A stretch of 64,000 nucleotides of DNA from Caldimonas manganoxidans ATCC BAA-369 (GTDB taxonomy: Bacteria > Pseudomonadota > Gammaproteobacteria > Burkholderiales > Burkholderiaceae_C): positions 20,153 through 84,152 of the forward strand of contig NZ_KB905942.1 in NCBI RefSeq assembly GCF_000381125.1, written 5' to 3'. Numbering within the stretch: the stretch's first letter is position 1; each line of letters starts with the position of its first letter. The position numbers were made by a program, and so were the translations under genes. Under the pieces are notes generated by a model. That model worked only from the letters and a program-made list of their open reading frames with translations, searched no databases and had not been told where the DNA came from. Of the stretch, positions 52,551 through 63,854 are shown one piece after another.

Positions 52551-55500
52551 TCAAACCAACACGCGCTCGATGCCCCCATCGTTGGCGGCTTTCACGTAGT
52601 CGGGCATCCAGTTCTCGCCCAGGATCTTGCGAGCCATCTCCACGACGATGTAGTCCGCCTCCAACAGCCCATGGTTCAGATCCTCGCCATAGCGCGACAA
52701 CCCTTGCAAGCAGCTCGGGCAGGAGGTCAGGATCTTGATGTTGTCCTGCGGCCGCACGGCACCGGTGCTGCGCAACGCGGCCTCGCCCTTGCGGATCTCT
52801 TGCTCTTTGCGGAAGCGAACCTGGGTGGCGATATCCGGCCGAGTCACGCCCAGCGTGCCCGATTCACCGCAGCAGCGCTCGCTTTTGAGCACTTGCTCGC
52901 CCACCAGGGCCTTGACGGTCTTCATCGGATCTTGCTGCTTCATCGGGCTATGGCAGGGGTCGTGGTACAGGTAGGCCCCCTGCCCCTCGAGCTTGATGCC
53001 TTTCTCCAGCAGGTATTCGTGGATGTCGATGATGCGGCAGCCGGGGAAGATCTTGTCGAACTCGTAGCCCTGGAGCTGGTCGTAGCACGTGCCGCAGCTC
53101 ACCACCACGGTTTTGATGTCGAGATAGTTGAGCGTGTTGGCCACGCGGTGGAACAGCACCCGGTTGTCGGTGATGATTTTCTCGGCCTTGTCGTATTGAC
53201 CCGAACCTCGCTGCGGGTAGCCGCAGCACAGGTAGCCCGGCGGCAACACGGTCTGCACGCCGGCATGCCACAACATGGCTTGGGTGGCCAAACCAACCTG
53301 GCTGAACAGGCGCTCCGAGCCACAGCCGGGGAAGTAAAACACCGCCTCCGTCTCCGGCGTGGTGGTCTTGGGGTTGCGGATGATCGGGACATAGTTCTTG
53401 TCCTCGATGTCCAGCAAGGCGCGCGCGGTCTTCTTGGGCAGCCCGCCCGGGAGCTTCTTGTTGATGAAGTGAATCACCTGCTCTTTGACTGGCGCGGCGC
53501 CCACCGTGGCCGGAGGACGGACGGTTTGTTTGCGCGCGACGCGCTTGAGCAAGTCATTGGCCAAACGCTGGGCCTTGAAGCCCACGCCCACCATGGCCGT
53601 GCGCAGGAGCTTGATGGTCTCCGGGCGTGTGGCGTTGAGCATCATCATCGCCATTTTGTTGCCCGGACGGAAACTCTTCTTGCCCATCTTGCGCAACAGG
53701 TTGCGCATGTTCATGGACACGTCGCCAAAGTCGATTTTCACCGGGCATGGGGAGAGGCACTTGTGGCACACCGTGCAGTGGTCGGCCACGTCCTCGAACT
53801 CTTCCCAGTGCCGGATCGACACGCCGCGGCGAGTCTGCTCTTCGTACAGGAAGGCTTCGACCAGCAGCGAGGTGGCTAGGATCTTGTTGCGCGGGCTGTA
53901 CAGCAGGTTGGCTCGCGGCACGTGCGTGGCGCACACCGGCTTGCACTTGCCGCAACGCAGGCAGTCCTTGACCGAGTTGGCGATGGCGCCGATGTCCGAC
54001 TGCTGCATGATCAGCGACTCATGCCCCATCAACCCGAAGCTCGGGGTGTAGGCATTGGTCAGGTCGGCATGCAAGGTCTCGCCGCCGACGGCCACACCGC
54101 GCATCAGCTTGCCTTTGTTGAAGCGGCCTTCGGGATCGACACGCTGCTTGTACGCGATGAAGTCGCGGATCTCCTCGTCACTGAGGAACTCCAGCTTGGT
54201 GATGCCGATGCCATGCTCGCCCGAGATGACCCCGTCGAGGCTGCGCGCCAGCTTCATGATGCGTGCCACCGCCTCATGGGCGGTTTGCAGCATCTCGTAA
54301 TCGTCGGAATTGACCGGGATGTTGGTGTGCACATTGCCATCGCCGGCATGCATGTGCAAGGCAACCCAGACGCGGCCGCGCAAGACCTCTTTGTGGATGC
54401 GCCGGCATGCGTCGAGGATGGGCGCAAACGCCGCCCCGGCGAAGATCGTTTGCAGGGGTTTGAGCACCTGCGTCTTCCACGAGGCGCGCAGACTGTGGTC
54501 TTGCAGCTGTTCGAAGTAGCTGCGACCCGGTTGGCCATCGGCCCCGGGTTGCACCACGTCGAGCTGATGCATCCAGCGCGACCACAGTTCGCGCACTTCG
54601 CGCAACAGCGCCAAGGCCTGCTGAACGCGGTCTTCCAGCAATTCGGCGCTTGGGATCTCGCTGGCATCGTCGGTCTTGCCCAGCGGCAAGTTGCCCTGGG
54701 TAAAGAACGCCTCCAAGCGGTCGAGCAGCGCCAGCTTGTTGCGCAGACTCAACTCGATGTTGATGCGCTCGATGCCGTTGGTGTACTCACCCATGCGGTG
54801 CAGGGGGATCACCACGTCCTCGTTGATCTTGAAGGCGTTGGTGTGGCGGCTGATGGCAGCCGTGCGCTTGCGGTCGAGCCAAAACTTCTTGCGCGCATCG
54901 GCCGAGATGGCGATGAAACCCTCGCCCGAACGGGCATTGGCAATGCGCACCACTTCCGAAGCGGCACGGGCCACGGCGTCGGGGTCGTCGCCCACGATGT
55001 CGCCGATCAACACCATCTTGGGCAAGGTGCCGCGTTTGGATTTGGTGGCATAGCCCACGGCCTTGAGGTAGCGGTCGTCGAGGTGTTCCAGCCCCGCCAG
55101 AATGGCGCCACCGGGCTTCTTCGCCTCGGCGAACATGAAGTCTTTGATTTCGACGATGCTGGGCACGGCGTCACGAGCATTGCCGAAGAACTCCAGGCAG
55201 ACCGTGCGCACATGCGCGGGCATGCGATGCACCACCCAGCGTGCGCTGGTGATCAGGCCGTCACAGCCTTCTTTTTGCACGCCGGGCAAACCGGCCAGGA
55301 ATTTGTCGGTAACGTCCTTGCCCAGGCCTTCCTTGCGGAAGGCTCGCCCCGGGATGTCCAGACGCTCGGTGCGCAGGAGCGTTTTGCCATCGGCTTCGTA
55401 GTAGCGCAGCTCGAAGCTGGCCACCTCGACGTCGTGGATCTTGCCCAGGTTGTGGTTCAGACGCACCACCTCCAGCCACTGGGCGTCGGGCGTCACCATG

Positions 55501-56471
55501 CGCCAGGAAGCCAGATTGTCCAGCGCAGTGCCCCACAGCACGGCTTTCTTGCCCCCGGCGTTCATCGCGATGTTGCCGCCCACGCAGGACGCTTCGGCCG
55601 AGGTGGGATCCACCGCGAACACATAGCCGGCCCGCTCGGCGGCATCGGCCACGCGCTGGGTGACCACACCGGCTTCGGTCCAGATGGTGGGTACGGGATG
55701 GTCCACCCCCGGCAGCATGACCATCTCGACCTCGGTCATGGCTTCGAGCTTCTCGGTGTTGATCACCGCGCTCTTCCACGTCAGTGGCACGGCCCCGCCG
55801 GTGTAGCCAGTGCCACCGCCGCGCGGGATGATGGTCAGCCCCAGCTCGATACAGTCCTTCACCAAGGCGGCCATTTCGGCTTCAGTATCGGGGGTGAGCA
55901 CGACGAACGGGTACTCCACCCGCCAGTCGGTGGCATCGGTGACATGGGCCACGCGGCTCAGGCCATCGAACTTGATGTTGTCGCGCCGGGTGTGACGACC
56001 CAGCACGCGCAGGGCCCGGCGGCGCAGGGCGGCCACTTCCTCGAAGCGGCGCGCGAAGGTCTCGACGGCACGACCGGCGCAGTCCAGCAGCTCGCCCACC
56101 AAGGCATCCCGTTCGGGATCGAGCTGCGGCGTGCGGCGTTTTTCGATCTCGCGCAAACGGTGATGCAGGGCTTCGATCAGCAGCCGCCGGCGCTTGGGGT
56201 TGTCCAGCAAGTCGTCCTGAAGATAGGGATTGCGCTGGACCACCCAGATGTCGCCCAGCACCTCGTAGAGCATGCGAGCCGAGCGGCCGGTCTGACGCTC
56301 GTCGCGCAGGCGCTGCAACACCTCCCAGGCACGCGCCCCCAAAATGCGAATGACGATCTCGCGATCTGAAAAGGAGGTGTAGTTATAGGGAATCTCGCGC
56401 AGACGCGGCTGCGCGTCGAGCGGGGCGTCCGCGGAAGCGACAAGATCCTTCAGAGGCAGCGGTGCATTCAT
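52551..56471 (-). CDS. FAD-linked oxidase with Fe-S and CCG domains (DUF3683 type)
   Basis: 1306-residue fusion. A DUF3683-like N-terminus ('[19 protein letters not shown]'), an FAD-binding 4 domain ('[15 protein letters not shown]') and FAD-linked oxidase C-terminal region, then two 4Fe-4S motifs ('[11 protein letters not shown]' near residue 835, '[13 protein letters not shown]' near 895) and cysteine-rich CCG domains ('[10 protein letters not shown]' near 1080, 'CCGESGTLG' near 1197) as in HdrD/GlpC. It thus combines a D-2-hydroxyacid dehydrogenase-like flavin half with a ferredoxin-type electron-transfer half. The substrate (lactate, glycolate or other) is not evident. The start ATG at 56471 gives the family-like beginning '[10 protein letters not shown]'. 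Confidence 0.9.
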   Translation of the reverse strand: MNAPLPLKDLVASADAPLDAQPRLREIPYNYTSFSDREIVIRILGARAWEVLQRLRDERQTGRSARMLYEVLGDIWVVQRNPYLQDDLLDNPKRRRLLIEALHHRLREIEKRRTPQLDPERDALVGELLDCAGRAVETFARRFEEVAALRRRALRVLGRHTRRDNIKFDGLSRVAHVTDATDWRVEYPFVVLTPDTEAEMAALVKDCIELGLTIIPRGGGTGYTGGAVPLTWKSAVINTEKLEAMTEVEMVMLPGVDHPVPTIWTEAGVVTQRVADAAERAGYVFAVDPTSAEASCVGGNIAMNAGGKKAVLWGTALDNLASWRMVTPDAQWLEVVRLNHNLGKIHDVEVASFELRYYEADGKTLLRTERLDIPGRAFRKEGLGKDVTDKFLAGLPGVQKEGCDGLITSARWVVHRMPAHVRTVCLEFFGNARDAVPSIVEIKDFMFAEAKKPGGAILAGLEHLDDRYLKAVGYATKSKRGTLPKMVLIGDIVGDDPDAVARAASEVVRIANARSGEGFIAISADARKKFWLDRKRTAAISRHTNAFKINEDVVIPLHRMGEYTNGIERINIELSLRNKLALLDRLEAFFTQGNLPLGKTDDASEIPSAELLEDRVQQALALLREVRELWSRWMHQLDVVQPGADGQPGRSYFEQLQDHSLRASWKTQVLKPLQTIFAGAAFAPILDACRRIHKEVLRGRVWVALHMHAGDGNVHTNIPVNSDDYEMLQTAHEAVARIMKLARSLDGVISGEHGIGITKLEFLSDEEIRDFIAYKQRVDPEGRFNKGKLMRGVAVGGETLHADLTNAYTPSFGLMGHESLIMQQSDIGAIANSVKDCLRCGKCKPVCATHVPRANLLYSPRNKILATSLLVEAFLYEEQTRRGVSIRHWEEFEDVADHCTVCHKCLSPCPVKIDFGDVSMNMRNLLRKMGKKSFRPGNKMAMMMLNATRPETIKLLRTAMVGVGFKAQRLANDLLKRVARKQTVRPPATVGAAPVKEQVIHFINKKLPGGLPKKTARALLDIEDKNYVPIIRNPKTTTPETEAVFYFPGCGSERLFSQVGLATQAMLWHAGVQTVLPPGYLCCGYPQRGSGQYDKAEKIITDNRVLFHRVANTLNYLDIKTVVVSCGTCYDQLQGYEFDKIFPGCRIIDIHEYLLEKGIKLEGQGAYLYHDPCHSPMKQQDPMKTVKALVGEQVLKSERCCGESGTLGVTRPDIATQVRFRKEQEIRKGEAALRSTGAVRPQDNIKILTSCPSCLQGLSRYGEDLNHGLLEADYIVVEMARKILGENWMPDYVKAANDGGIERVLV

Positions 56472-56666
56472 GGGCGCCTGGCGCGTGGGGCTGAGAGTGT
56501 GAGGGCGCAAAGGCGAATCGTACCGCAGCGCAGCAAGCCCGCCGGGGCCCCGCCGGGGAAACCGTGTGCGCACCGTGCCTAATGCCTGCCCTGCGTTGGC
56601 GCAAGTTGACGCCTTTGCGCCGGCTCAAACCATGGGACTAACCCGCTTGCGGGCCTGCACCTTCCA

Positions 56667-56697
56667 TGACAGAAACGCTGCTGTCACAAACAGGCAC
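56667..56697 (+). promoter_or_regulatory. Candidate Pho box upstream of ugpB
   Basis: TGACAG at 56667-56672 and CTGTCA at 56681-56686 form an inverted repeat with 8 bases between. From 56681 the sequence CTGTCACAAACAGGCAC resembles a Pho box (two CTGTCAT-like repeats), but the second half is degenerate and the spacing is 10 rather than 11. The E. coli ugp operon belongs to the Pho regulon, so phosphate control is plausible. Match made by eye only. Confidence 0.35.
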
Positions 56698-56748
56698 TAG
56701 CCTTCGCGGACTTTGAGTGGTCCTGCATCCTTTTTTCACGGAGTCGTC

Positions 56749-58065
56749 ATGAAACGCAAACTTCTCGCGCTGTCCTCGGTCCTGGCCGCCGTTGTGGCCA
56801 CACCGGTCCAGGCCCAGGTCGAAATCCAATGGTGGCATTCGATGGGCGGCGCCCTGGGTGAGTGGGTGAACGATCTGGCCAAGGATTTCAATGCCAGCCA
56901 GAGCACTTACCGCGTCGTGCCCATTTTCAAGGGCAGCTACGATGAGTCGATGACGGCGGCCATCGCGGCCTTCCGGGCCGGCAACGCGCCGCACATCCTG
57001 CAGGTCTTCGAGGTCGGCACCGCCACCATGATGGCCAGCCGCAATGCCATCGTGCCCGTGGGAGAAGTGATGAAGAAGGCGGGCGTGACTTTCGACCCCA
57101 ATGCCTACGTGCCGGCCGTGGCCAGCTACTACACCGCCCCCAACGGTCAGATGCTGAGCTTCCCCTTCAACAGTTCGACCACGGTGTTTCATTACAACAA
57201 AGATGCTTTCCGCGCAGCCGGACTGGACCCGAACAATCCGCCCAAGACCTGGCCCGAAGTCGCGCTGGCCGCAGCCAAGCTCAAAGCCAGTGGCCACAAG
57301 TGCCCGTTCACCACGAGCTGGGTGAGCTGGACCCAACTGGAGAGCTTCTCGGCCTGGCACAACACCGAGTTCGCCACCAAGGGCAATGGCATGCGCGGCA
57401 TCGATGCGCGGCTAACCTTCAACAGCCCGCTGCACGTGCGCCACATCGAGAACCTGGCCAACATGGCCAAGCAGGGACTGTTCGTCTACAAGGGGCGCGG
57501 CAATGCGGCCGACGCGACCTTCGTCTCGGGTGAGTGCGCGATGATGACCGGCTCGTCGGCCTTGTACGGCAACATCAAGCGCAACGCCAAGTTCGAAAGC
57601 GGGATCTCCACCCTGCCTTATTACCCCGACGTGCCTGGCGCGCCACAAAACACCGTGATCGGCGGAGCCAGCCTGTGGGTGATGGCTGGCAAGAAAGACA
57701 ACGAGTACAAGGGCGTGGCAGAGTTCTTCGCTCACCTGTCCAAGCCCGAGGTGGCCGCCAAGAGTCATCAGCGCACCGGCTATCTGCCAGTGACCAAAGC
57801 AGCTTATGAGCTGACGGAAAAATCGGGCTTCTACAAGCAAAACCCCGGCACTGACGTGTCGGTGGAGCAAATGATCCGCAAGACGACCGACAAGTCGCGC
57901 GGCATCCGCCTGGGCAACTTCGTGCAGATTCGCACCATCAACGACGAGGAGCTGGAACAGGTCTGGGCCGGACGCAAGACCGCCAAGCAAGCCCTGGATG
58001 ACGCGGTGCGCCGCGGCAACGAACAGCTGGAGCGCTTCGAGCGCGCCAACAAGGGTCGCTCGTAA
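56749..58065 (+). CDS. ugpB: UgpB, sn-glycerol-3-phosphate ABC transporter substrate-binding protein
   Basis: 438-residue periplasmic binding protein. Signal peptide 'MKRKLLALSSVLAAVVATPVQAQ'; mature start 'VEIQWWHSMGGALGEWVNDLA' is characteristic of UgpB, as are 'VFKGSYDE'-like ('PIFKGSYDESM') and 'GGASLWVMAG'. It captures glycerol-3-phosphate or glycerophosphodiesters for the UgpAEC importer. The start at 56749 follows 'CACGGAG', a good ribosome-binding sequence. It heads the ugp operon, with a hairpin before ugpA. The stop codon region is duplicated in tandem (see repeat). Confidence 0.96.
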   Translation: MKRKLLALSSVLAAVVATPVQAQVEIQWWHSMGGALGEWVNDLAKDFNASQSTYRVVPIFKGSYDESMTAAIAAFRAGNAPHILQVFEVGTATMMASRNAIVPVGEVMKKAGVTFDPNAYVPAVASYYTAPNGQMLSFPFNSSTTVFHYNKDAFRAAGLDPNNPPKTWPEVALAAAKLKASGHKCPFTTSWVSWTQLESFSAWHNTEFATKGNGMRGIDARLTFNSPLHVRHIENLANMAKQGLFVYKGRGNAADATFVSGECAMMTGSSALYGNIKRNAKFESGISTLPYYPDVPGAPQNTVIGGASLWVMAGKKDNEYKGVAEFFAHLSKPEVAAKSHQRTGYLPVTKAAYELTEKSGFYKQNPGTDVSVEQMIRKTTDKSRGIRLGNFVQIRTINDEELEQVWAGRKTAKQALDDAVRRGNEQLERFERANKGRS

Positions 58066-58080
58066 TGGGTCGCTCGTAAA
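58053..58080 (+). repeat. Tandem 14-bp duplication at the ugpB stop
   Basis: GGGTCGCTCGTAAT (58053-58066) is followed at once by GGGTCGCTCGTAAA. The first copy contains the ugpB stop TAA; the second lies just after it and is not translated. It looks like a recent slippage duplication. Confidence 0.9.
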
Positions 58081-58126
58081 ATCTCGCGCCTTTGCCCGAA
58101 AACTCCCTGCGGGCTTTGCTCCTGCT

Positions 58127-58161
58127 GCGCCTGCCCATGCCTGCGTGCATGCGGCAGGCGC
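58127..58161 (+). promoter_or_regulatory. Intercistronic hairpin between ugpB and ugpA
   Basis: GCGCCTGCC at 58127-58135 pairs with GGCAGGCGC at 58153-58161, and inside it CATGC pairs with GCATG, giving a stem of 14 bp with one bulged C and a 6-nt loop. No T-run follows. Such hairpins after binding-protein genes commonly stabilise the upstream mRNA or lower downstream expression, giving more UgpB than permease. Confidence 0.75.
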
Positions 58162-58175
58162 TGATGGTTTGAACC

Positions 58176-59057
58176 ATGGAAAAACGCGTCCGATTCAAAT
58201 CCTGGTGGCTGCCCTGGCTGCTGGTGGCCCCCCAGATGGCCGTGGTGCTGGTCTTTTTCTTTTGGCCGGCAGCACAAGCGCTGTACCAAAGCGTGCTGTC
58301 CCAGGATGCCTTTGGGATGTCCACCGAGTTCGTCGGGCTGGAGAACTTCGAGCGCCTGCTCCACGATGAGACCTACATCGCCTCCTTCCGGACCACGGCG
58401 GTGTTTTCGATCTCGGTGGCCGTCATCGGCCTGACGGTGTCGCTGCTGTTGGCCGTGATGGCCGACCGCGTGATCCAAGGGGCCGGCCTCTACAAGACGC
58501 TGCTGATTTGGCCCTACGCCGTGGCGCCCATGGTGGCCGGCGTGCTGTGGCTGTTCATGTTCGCCTCGCCCTTTGGCACCATCGCCTACTTGCTGCGCCT
58601 GCTGGGCCTGGACTGGAACCATTTGCTCAACCCCAACCATGCGATGGCGCTGATCGTGATGGCGGCGGTATGGAAGCAGATTTCTTACAACTTCTTGTTC
58701 TTCCTGGCGGGTTTGCAATCCATCCCCAAATCGCTGATCGAAGCAGCCGCCATCGATGGCGCCGGCTTTTGGCGGCGGTTCTGGACCGTCGTCTTTCCGC
58801 TGCTGTCACCCACCACGTTCTTCCTGCTGGTCATCAACATCGTCTACGCCTTTTTCGACACCTTCGCCATCATCGATGCGGCCACGCAAGGTGGGCCCGG
58901 CAAATCGACCTCCATCTTGGTCTATCGCGTCTACTACGATGGCTTCAAGGCTTTGGACATGGGAGGATCGGCCGCACAGTCGGTCGTGCTGATGGCCATC
59001 GTCATCGGCTTGACGGTGATCCAGTTCCGCTTCGTCGAGAAAAAGGTTCAGTACTGA
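58176..59057 (+). CDS. ugpA: UgpA, ABC transporter permease
   Basis: 293-residue inner-membrane permease with six predicted helices, the binding-protein-dependent transport (MalF-type) fold; the conserved EAA loop is '[20 protein letters not shown]'. It pairs with UgpE and with the ATPase UgpC to import glycerol-3-phosphate. The start at 58176 gives the usual short cytoplasmic N-terminus. One base separates its stop from ugpE, so expression is coupled. Confidence 0.96.
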   Translation: MEKRVRFKSWWLPWLLVAPQMAVVLVFFFWPAAQALYQSVLSQDAFGMSTEFVGLENFERLLHDETYIASFRTTAVFSISVAVIGLTVSLLLAVMADRVIQGAGLYKTLLIWPYAVAPMVAGVLWLFMFASPFGTIAYLLRLLGLDWNHLLNPNHAMALIVMAAVWKQISYNFLFFLAGLQSIPKSLIEAAAIDGAGFWRRFWTVVFPLLSPTTFFLLVINIVYAFFDTFAIIDAATQGGPGKSTSILVYRVYYDGFKALDMGGSAAQSVVLMAIVIGLTVIQFRFVEKKVQY

Positions 59058-59058
59058 C

Positions 59059-59913
59059 ATGATCGAACGACGCCCGGGGCTGACCTTTCTGTCCCATTTC
59101 ATCTTGATCGCCGGCGTGGCCATCGTGGCCTTTCCGGTGTACCTGACGCTGGTGGCCTCCACCCAGACGGCCCAAGAAATCGCCTCCACCGTGCCGATGT
59201 CGCTGCGGCCGGGCACGCATTTCTGGGAAACCTACAAGATCGCGCTGTTCGGTGGGGAAACCGCTGCCGGCAGCACCGTGCCGGCAGCACTGCCCATGAT
59301 GGGGGTCAGTTTGGTGATGGCCGTGGTGATTGCCGTGGGCAAGATCGTGATCTCGCTGCTGTCGGCCTTTGCCATCGTCTACTTCCGCTTCCCGCTGCGC
59401 AACCTGGTGTTCTGGATGATCTTCGTCACGCTGATGCTGCCGGTGGAGGTGCGCATCGGGCCGACCTACGAAGTGGTATCGAACCTGGGCATGCTCAACA
59501 CCTACGCGGGCCTGACCATTCCGCTGATCGCCTCGGCCACCGCCACGTTCCTGTTCCGGCAGTTCTTCCTGACGGTTCCCGACGAGTTGGTGGAAGCGGC
59601 GCGGGTCGACGGCGCAGGCCCCATGCGCTTCTTCTGGGACGTGCTGCTGCCCATGTCGCGCACCAGCATCGCCGCGCTGTTCGTGATCCAGTTCATCTAC
59701 GGCTGGAATCAATACCTGTGGCCGCTGCTGATCACGACCAACGAAGACATGTATCCCATCGTGCTGGGCATCAAGCGCTTGGTCTCGGGCGAGGCCTACA
59801 CCGAGTGGAACGTGTTGATGGCCACGGCTTTCCTGGCCATGCTGCCGCCGGCCTTGGTGGTCATCCTGATGCAAAAGTGGTTCGTCAAGGGCCTGGTCGA
59901 CACCGAAAAGTAA
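59059..59913 (+). CDS. ugpE: UgpE, ABC transporter permease
   Basis: 284-residue MalG-type permease with six helices. Seen: '[17 protein letters not shown]' at the N-terminus, the EAA loop '[20 protein letters not shown]', and '[21 protein letters not shown]', typical of UgpE. It forms the channel with UgpA. It follows ugpA by one base and precedes ugpC by 12 bases. Confidence 0.96.
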   Translation: MIERRPGLTFLSHFILIAGVAIVAFPVYLTLVASTQTAQEIASTVPMSLRPGTHFWETYKIALFGGETAAGSTVPAALPMMGVSLVMAVVIAVGKIVISLLSAFAIVYFRFPLRNLVFWMIFVTLMLPVEVRIGPTYEVVSNLGMLNTYAGLTIPLIASATATFLFRQFFLTVPDELVEAARVDGAGPMRFFWDVLLPMSRTSIAALFVIQFIYGWNQYLWPLLITTNEDMYPIVLGIKRLVSGEAYTEWNVLMATAFLAMLPPALVVILMQKWFVKGLVDTEK

Positions 59914-59925
59914 AGCACCCAATTC

Positions 59926-60996
59926 ATGGCATCCCTGACTTTCAAGAACGTCGTCAAGCGCTACCAGCAGGGCAAGCAATCGCTGCAGGTCATCCATGGG
60001 GTCACTGCAGAAATCGCCGACGGCGAGTTCATCGTGATCGTCGGCCCCTCCGGCTGCGGCAAATCCACGCTGCTGCGCATGGTCGCTGGTCTGGAGGAAG
60101 TGTCCGAAGGGCACATCTTGATCGGCTCGCGCGTGGTCAACGACCTGGAGCCGGCCGATCGCGACATCGCGATGGTGTTCCAGAACTACGCGCTCTATCC
60201 GCACATGAGCGTGTTCGAGAACATGGCGTATGGCCTGAAGATTCGCAAACTGCCCGCACAGGAGATCCGCCGGCGGGTGGACAAGGCCGCCCGCATATTG
60301 GAGCTGTCGCACCTGCTGGACCGCAAGCCACGTCAGCTCTCGGGCGGCCAGCGCCAGCGCGTGGCCATGGGTCGAGCCATCGTGCGCGAGCCGCAGGTCT
60401 TTCTGTTCGACGAGCCGCTGTCCAATCTGGATGCCAAGCTGCGCGTGCAAACACGGCTGGAAATCCAGAAACTGCACCGCGAGCTGGGCATCACCTCGCT
60501 GTTCGTCACCCATGACCAGGTCGAAGCCATGACCCTGGCCCAGCGCATGATCGTGATGAACGCCGGCCACATGGAGCAAATCGGCACGCCCGACGAGGTC
60601 TACGCCCAACCGGCCAGTACGTTCGTCGCCGGCTTCATCGGTTCGCCGCCGATGAACCTGCTGGAAGGTCAGGCCACGGCAGCCGGGCGCTTGGCCGTGG
60701 GCGGCCTGGAGATCGACCTGCCATCGGGTGAAGGCTCGCCGGTGTCCGGAGCCGTCATTCTCGGCGTGCGCCCTGAGCATCTGGTGCTGGGAAATTCGGG
60801 CTGGCCTCTGGTCGTGGAGATGGTCGAAGTGCTGGGCGCCGAGCGGTTGATCTACGGCAAGCTGGGCACGGCCATGATGGTGGTGCGCGCCGACGACAGC
60901 CACCAACACCCACGAATCGGTGAGACGCTGTACATGACCCCCCAGCCCGGCAAGCTGCACTGGTTCGACATCAACACGCACAAGCGCATCCCATGA
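59926..60996 (+). CDS. ugpC: UgpC, ABC transporter ATP-binding protein
   Basis: 356-residue ATPase powering Ugp import. Walker A 'GPSGCGKST', signature 'LSGGQRQR', Walker B 'VFLFDEP', switch His in '[10 protein letters not shown]', and a C-terminal regulatory domain of the MalK/UgpC kind ('[10 protein letters not shown]'). The stop overlaps the ugpQ start by 4 nt (ATGA). Confidence 0.97.
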   Translation: MASLTFKNVVKRYQQGKQSLQVIHGVTAEIADGEFIVIVGPSGCGKSTLLRMVAGLEEVSEGHILIGSRVVNDLEPADRDIAMVFQNYALYPHMSVFENMAYGLKIRKLPAQEIRRRVDKAARILELSHLLDRKPRQLSGGQRQRVAMGRAIVREPQVFLFDEPLSNLDAKLRVQTRLEIQKLHRELGITSLFVTHDQVEAMTLAQRMIVMNAGHMEQIGTPDEVYAQPASTFVAGFIGSPPMNLLEGQATAAGRLAVGGLEIDLPSGEGSPVSGAVILGVRPEHLVLGNSGWPLVVEMVEVLGAERLIYGKLGTAMMVVRADDSHQHPRIGETLYMTPQPGKLHWFDINTHKRIP

Positions 60997-61751
60997 TCTG
61001 GCCCTACCCCTTGTGGATCGCCCACCGCGGCGCCGGCCGACTGGCCCCGGAAAACACCTTGGCGGCTTTTCGGCAGGGCGCCAGCTTCGGCTACCGGGCC
61101 TTCGAATGCGATGTCAAGCTCAGCCGTGATGGACAGCCCTTCTTGCTGCACGACGCCACGCTGGAGCGCACCACCGATGGTCAAGGGGTGGCGGGCGAAC
61201 AAGACTGGTCGGCTTTGAGCCGCTTGGACGCAGGCGGCTGGCACAGCCGGGCGTATGCCGGTGAGCCGCTGCCAACCTTGGAGGCCATTGCCCGCTACGT
61301 GCTGCGCAATGGCTTCATGCTCAATGTCGAGATCAAGCCCACCCCTGGCACCGAAAGTCTCACCGGCGCAGCCGTGGCTCGGCGCTGCGCCCAGCTGTGG
61401 GCGGACAGCCGCACCGTGCCGGTGGCCCCACCGCTGCTGACGTCTTTCCAACCGGCGGCCTTGCAAGCCGCCCAAGCGGTCCAGCCCGCCTTGCCACGCG
61501 GGCTGCTGCTGGAACACTGGTGCGCCGACAGTCTGGCCCAGGCCCAAGCGCTGCAATGCGTGGCCATCGTGGCCCAGTACGCCTTGCTCGACCGCGGTCG
61601 GATCGAAGCCATCCATGCAGCGGGGATGAAAGCCCTGGCCTACACGGTCAATGATCCGGCCGAAGCACGCCGCCTGCTCGGTCTGGGCATCGATGGCCTG
61701 ATCACCGACGCGGTGGACCGTTTCTCTCCGGGCACCGGGGTGCACGACTGA
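60993..61751 (+). CDS. ugpQ: UgpQ, glycerophosphodiester phosphodiesterase
   Basis: 252-residue cytoplasmic enzyme that hydrolyses imported glycerophosphodiesters to glycerol-3-phosphate and an alcohol. Seen: '[18 protein letters not shown]' (catalytic His, Arg and Glu-Asn), '[26 protein letters not shown]' region and 'LNVEIKP', all GDPD signatures. It is last of the ugp operon; a GC-rich hairpin lies 6 bp after its stop. The frame of the next gene is open for some 110 bases upstream of that gene's first usable start and overlaps the end of ugpQ. Confidence 0.96.
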   Translation: MIWPYPLWIAHRGAGRLAPENTLAAFRQGASFGYRAFECDVKLSRDGQPFLLHDATLERTTDGQGVAGEQDWSALSRLDAGGWHSRAYAGEPLPTLEAIARYVLRNGFMLNVEIKPTPGTESLTGAAVARRCAQLWADSRTVPVAPPLLTSFQPAALQAAQAVQPALPRGLLLEHWCADSLAQAQALQCVAIVAQYALLDRGRIEAIHAAGMKALAYTVNDPAEARRLLGLGIDGLITDAVDRFSPGTGVHD

Positions 61752-61756
61752 CACTG

Positions 61757-61775
61757 CCCGGGGCCTCGCCCCGGG
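61757..61775 (+). promoter_or_regulatory. GC-rich hairpin after ugpQ
   Basis: CCCGGGG, loop CCTCG, CCCCGGG: a perfect 7-bp stem 6 bp after the ugpQ stop, without a T-run. It may weaken read-through from the ugp operon into the nfeD-slipin pair. It lies within the upstream open reading of the nfeD frame. Confidence 0.55.
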
Positions 61776-61816
61776 TAGACGCCGAAGAGCGGATCGGCCC
61801 GGCCACGGCCGAGCAT

Positions 61817-63085
61817 GTGCGGCGCGGACTGACCCATGCCCAGCGCGACGGCGCCCAATTGGTGGTGCTGCAGATGGACACCCCCGGGGGCCTGGACACC
61901 TCGATGCGCCGCATCATCCGCGACATCCTGGCCTCCCCGGTGCCCGTGGCGAGCTTCGTGGGGCCCAGCGGCGCGCGCGCGGCCAGTGCCGGCACGTACA
62001 TCCTCTACGCCAGCCATATCGCAGCCATGGCCCCAGGCACCAACCTCGGCGCCGCCACGCCGGTGGCCCTGGGCGGCTCGCCCGAACCGGCGCCGCCTCC
62101 AGCGCGCTCCGGGCGCCCTGCGCAGCCGGCGGCCTCGGGGGCTTCGGGGCCGGCACCGCAGACCGGACCCACGCCCACCGTGTCGGGCCAAAAGCAGCTC
62201 AGCGACGCGGTTGCCTACATCCGTTCCTTGGCGCAGATGCGCGGACGCAATGTCCAATGGGCTGAGAAGGCCGTGCGCGAAGCCGCCAGCCTCAGCGCCG
62301 AGGAAGCGCTCGCGCAAGGCGTCATCGAGTTCGTGGCGCGCGACCTGCCCACGCTGCTGGCTCAGATCGACGGCCGGCGCCTGGACATCGAGGGCCGCTC
62401 ACTGACACTGCGCACCGCGGGTGCGGCCCTCGTGCACGAGGAGCCCGACTGGCGCATTCGCCTGTTGGCCGTGATCACCGATCCCAGCGTGGCGCTCATC
62501 CTGATGATGCTGGGCATCTATGGCCTGTTTTTCGAGTTCTCCAACCCCGGCGCGCTGGTGCCTGGGGTGTTGGGCGGCATCTGTCTGCTGCTGGGGCTGT
62601 ACGCCCTACAGTTGCTGCCGGTGAATTACGCCGGGCTGGCCTTGATCGCCTTGGGCTTGGCTTTCATGGTGGCTGAAGTGCTGATGCCCAGCTTCGGGGT
62701 GTTGGGCCTGGGCGGCATCGTCGCCTTCGTGCTGGGCGCGGTCATCCTCATCGACACGGAAGTGCCCGGCTTCGGCATCCCCTTGGGTTTGATCGCCGCC
62801 ATGGCGGTGCTCAGCGCTGCAGTGGTGATCGGCCTGACGGCCATGGCCGTGCGCTCGCGCCAGCGCGCCGTGGTCAGCGGCGATGCCACGGTCATCGGCC
62901 AGCAGGCCCGGGTCCTCGAGGTTGGCGTTGACGAGGCCTGGGTCGAGGTGGCCGGCGAACGCTGGCGCGCGCGCAGCCACACCAAGCTGCACACCGGGCA
63001 GACCGTGCTCGTGCACGGTCGCGACGGCCTGGTTCTGCATGTTCGACCTGTCGCCCCCCTCCAGGAGAGTGATCATGATCGTTGA
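61817..63085 (+). CDS. NfeD-family membrane serine protease (ClpP-class), apparently without signal peptide
   Basis: 422 residues from a GTG at 61817. The N-terminal domain is the ClpP-like protease ('[15 protein letters not shown]', catalytic-serine region '[13 protein letters not shown]', later Lys region '[16 protein letters not shown]'), followed by membrane segments (about residues 215-350) and a C-terminal NfeD/OB domain. It pairs with the slipin downstream, a known partnership. Oddity: full-length relatives have a signal peptide followed by 'VxGxIGPATAxxV'. Here the matching sequence '[11 protein letters not shown]' is in frame just upstream of the GTG, but the frame closes at a stop at 61700 and contains no ATG, GTG or TTG before 61817. 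The gene may be N-terminally truncated, or start at a CTG. Confidence 0.8.
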   Translation: MRRGLTHAQRDGAQLVVLQMDTPGGLDTSMRRIIRDILASPVPVASFVGPSGARAASAGTYILYASHIAAMAPGTNLGAATPVALGGSPEPAPPPARSGRPAQPAASGASGPAPQTGPTPTVSGQKQLSDAVAYIRSLAQMRGRNVQWAEKAVREAASLSAEEALAQGVIEFVARDLPTLLAQIDGRRLDIEGRSLTLRTAGAALVHEEPDWRIRLLAVITDPSVALILMMLGIYGLFFEFSNPGALVPGVLGGICLLLGLYALQLLPVNYAGLALIALGLAFMVAEVLMPSFGVLGLGGIVAFVLGAVILIDTEVPGFGIPLGLIAAMAVLSAAVVIGLTAMAVRSRQRAVVSGDATVIGQQARVLEVGVDEAWVEVAGERWRARSHTKLHTGQTVLVHGRDGLVLHVRPVAPLQESDHDR

Positions 63086-63854
63086 CCTCGGTTCGCTCGG
63101 CTTTGGCGGCCTGCTGCCCATTGCAGTGCTGGCGTTGCTGGCCGCTTCATTGCGCATCCTGCGCGAGTACGAACGCGGTGTCGTCTTCCAGCTCGGCCGC
63201 TTCTGGAAGGTCAAGGGCCCAGGCTTGGTGATCGTGATCCCCGGCGTGCAGCAGATGGTCAAGGTAGACCTGCGCACCATCGTGTTGGACGTGCCCACGC
63301 AAGACGTGATCTCGCGCGACAACGTGTCGGTGCGGGTCAATGCGGTGGTCTATTTCCGGGTGGTGGATCCGCAGAAAGCCATCATCCAGGTCGAGAACTT
63401 CATGGTGGCCACCAGTCAACTTGCACAGACCACCTTGCGCGCCGTCTTGGGCAAACACGAGCTCGACGAAATGCTGGCCGAGCGCGAACGACTCAACCTG
63501 GACATCCAACAGGTGCTGGACGCCCAGACCGATGCCTGGGGCATCAAGGTGGCCAACGTGGAGATCAAGCATGTGGATCTCGACGAGTCGATGGTGCGGG
63601 CCATTGCCAAGCAGGCCGAGGCCGAGCGCGAGCGGCGCGCCAAGATCATCCATGCCGATGGCGAACTGCAAGCCTCGGAAAAGCTGATGCAGGCCGCCCG
63701 CATGCTCGGCCGGGAGCCCGGCGCCATGCAGTTGCGCTATATGCAGACCCTGAGCACCATCGCCAGCGACAAGGCCTCGACCATCGTCTTTCCGATGCCC
63801 ATCGACCTGCTGACGCTGATCAAGTCATCCGGCCCCGAGCAACCCACGAAATGA
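63075..63854 (+). CDS. Slipin (SPFH/stomatin-like protein)
   Basis: 259-residue membrane-anchored SPFH protein. One N-terminal helix ('[15 protein letters not shown]'), then '[20 protein letters not shown]', '[21 protein letters not shown]', '[17 protein letters not shown]' and a long charged helix ('[14 protein letters not shown]'). Slipins form large membrane rings with NfeD proteases. AGGAG at 63062-63066 is a good ribosome-binding site for the ATG at 63075, and the 5' end overlaps nfeD by 11 nt. The IS element starts just after the stop; whether the last codons are native is not certain. Confidence 0.94.
   Translation: MIVDLGSLGFGGLLPIAVLALLAASLRILREYERGVVFQLGRFWKVKGPGLVIVIPGVQQMVKVDLRTIVLDVPTQDVISRDNVSVRVNAVVYFRVVDPQKAIIQVENFMVATSQLAQTTLRAVLGKHELDEMLAERERLNLDIQQVLDAQTDAWGIKVANVEIKHVDLDESMVRAIAKQAEAERERRAKIIHADGELQASEKLMQAARMLGREPGAMQLRYMQTLSTIASDKASTIVFPMPIDLLTLIKSSGPEQPTK

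Noticed and set aside
53922..56369. 815-codon plus-strand open frame opposite the FAD/Fe-S oxidoreductase
   Set aside because: Shadow of the minus-strand gene, which has intact FAD and Fe-S motifs.
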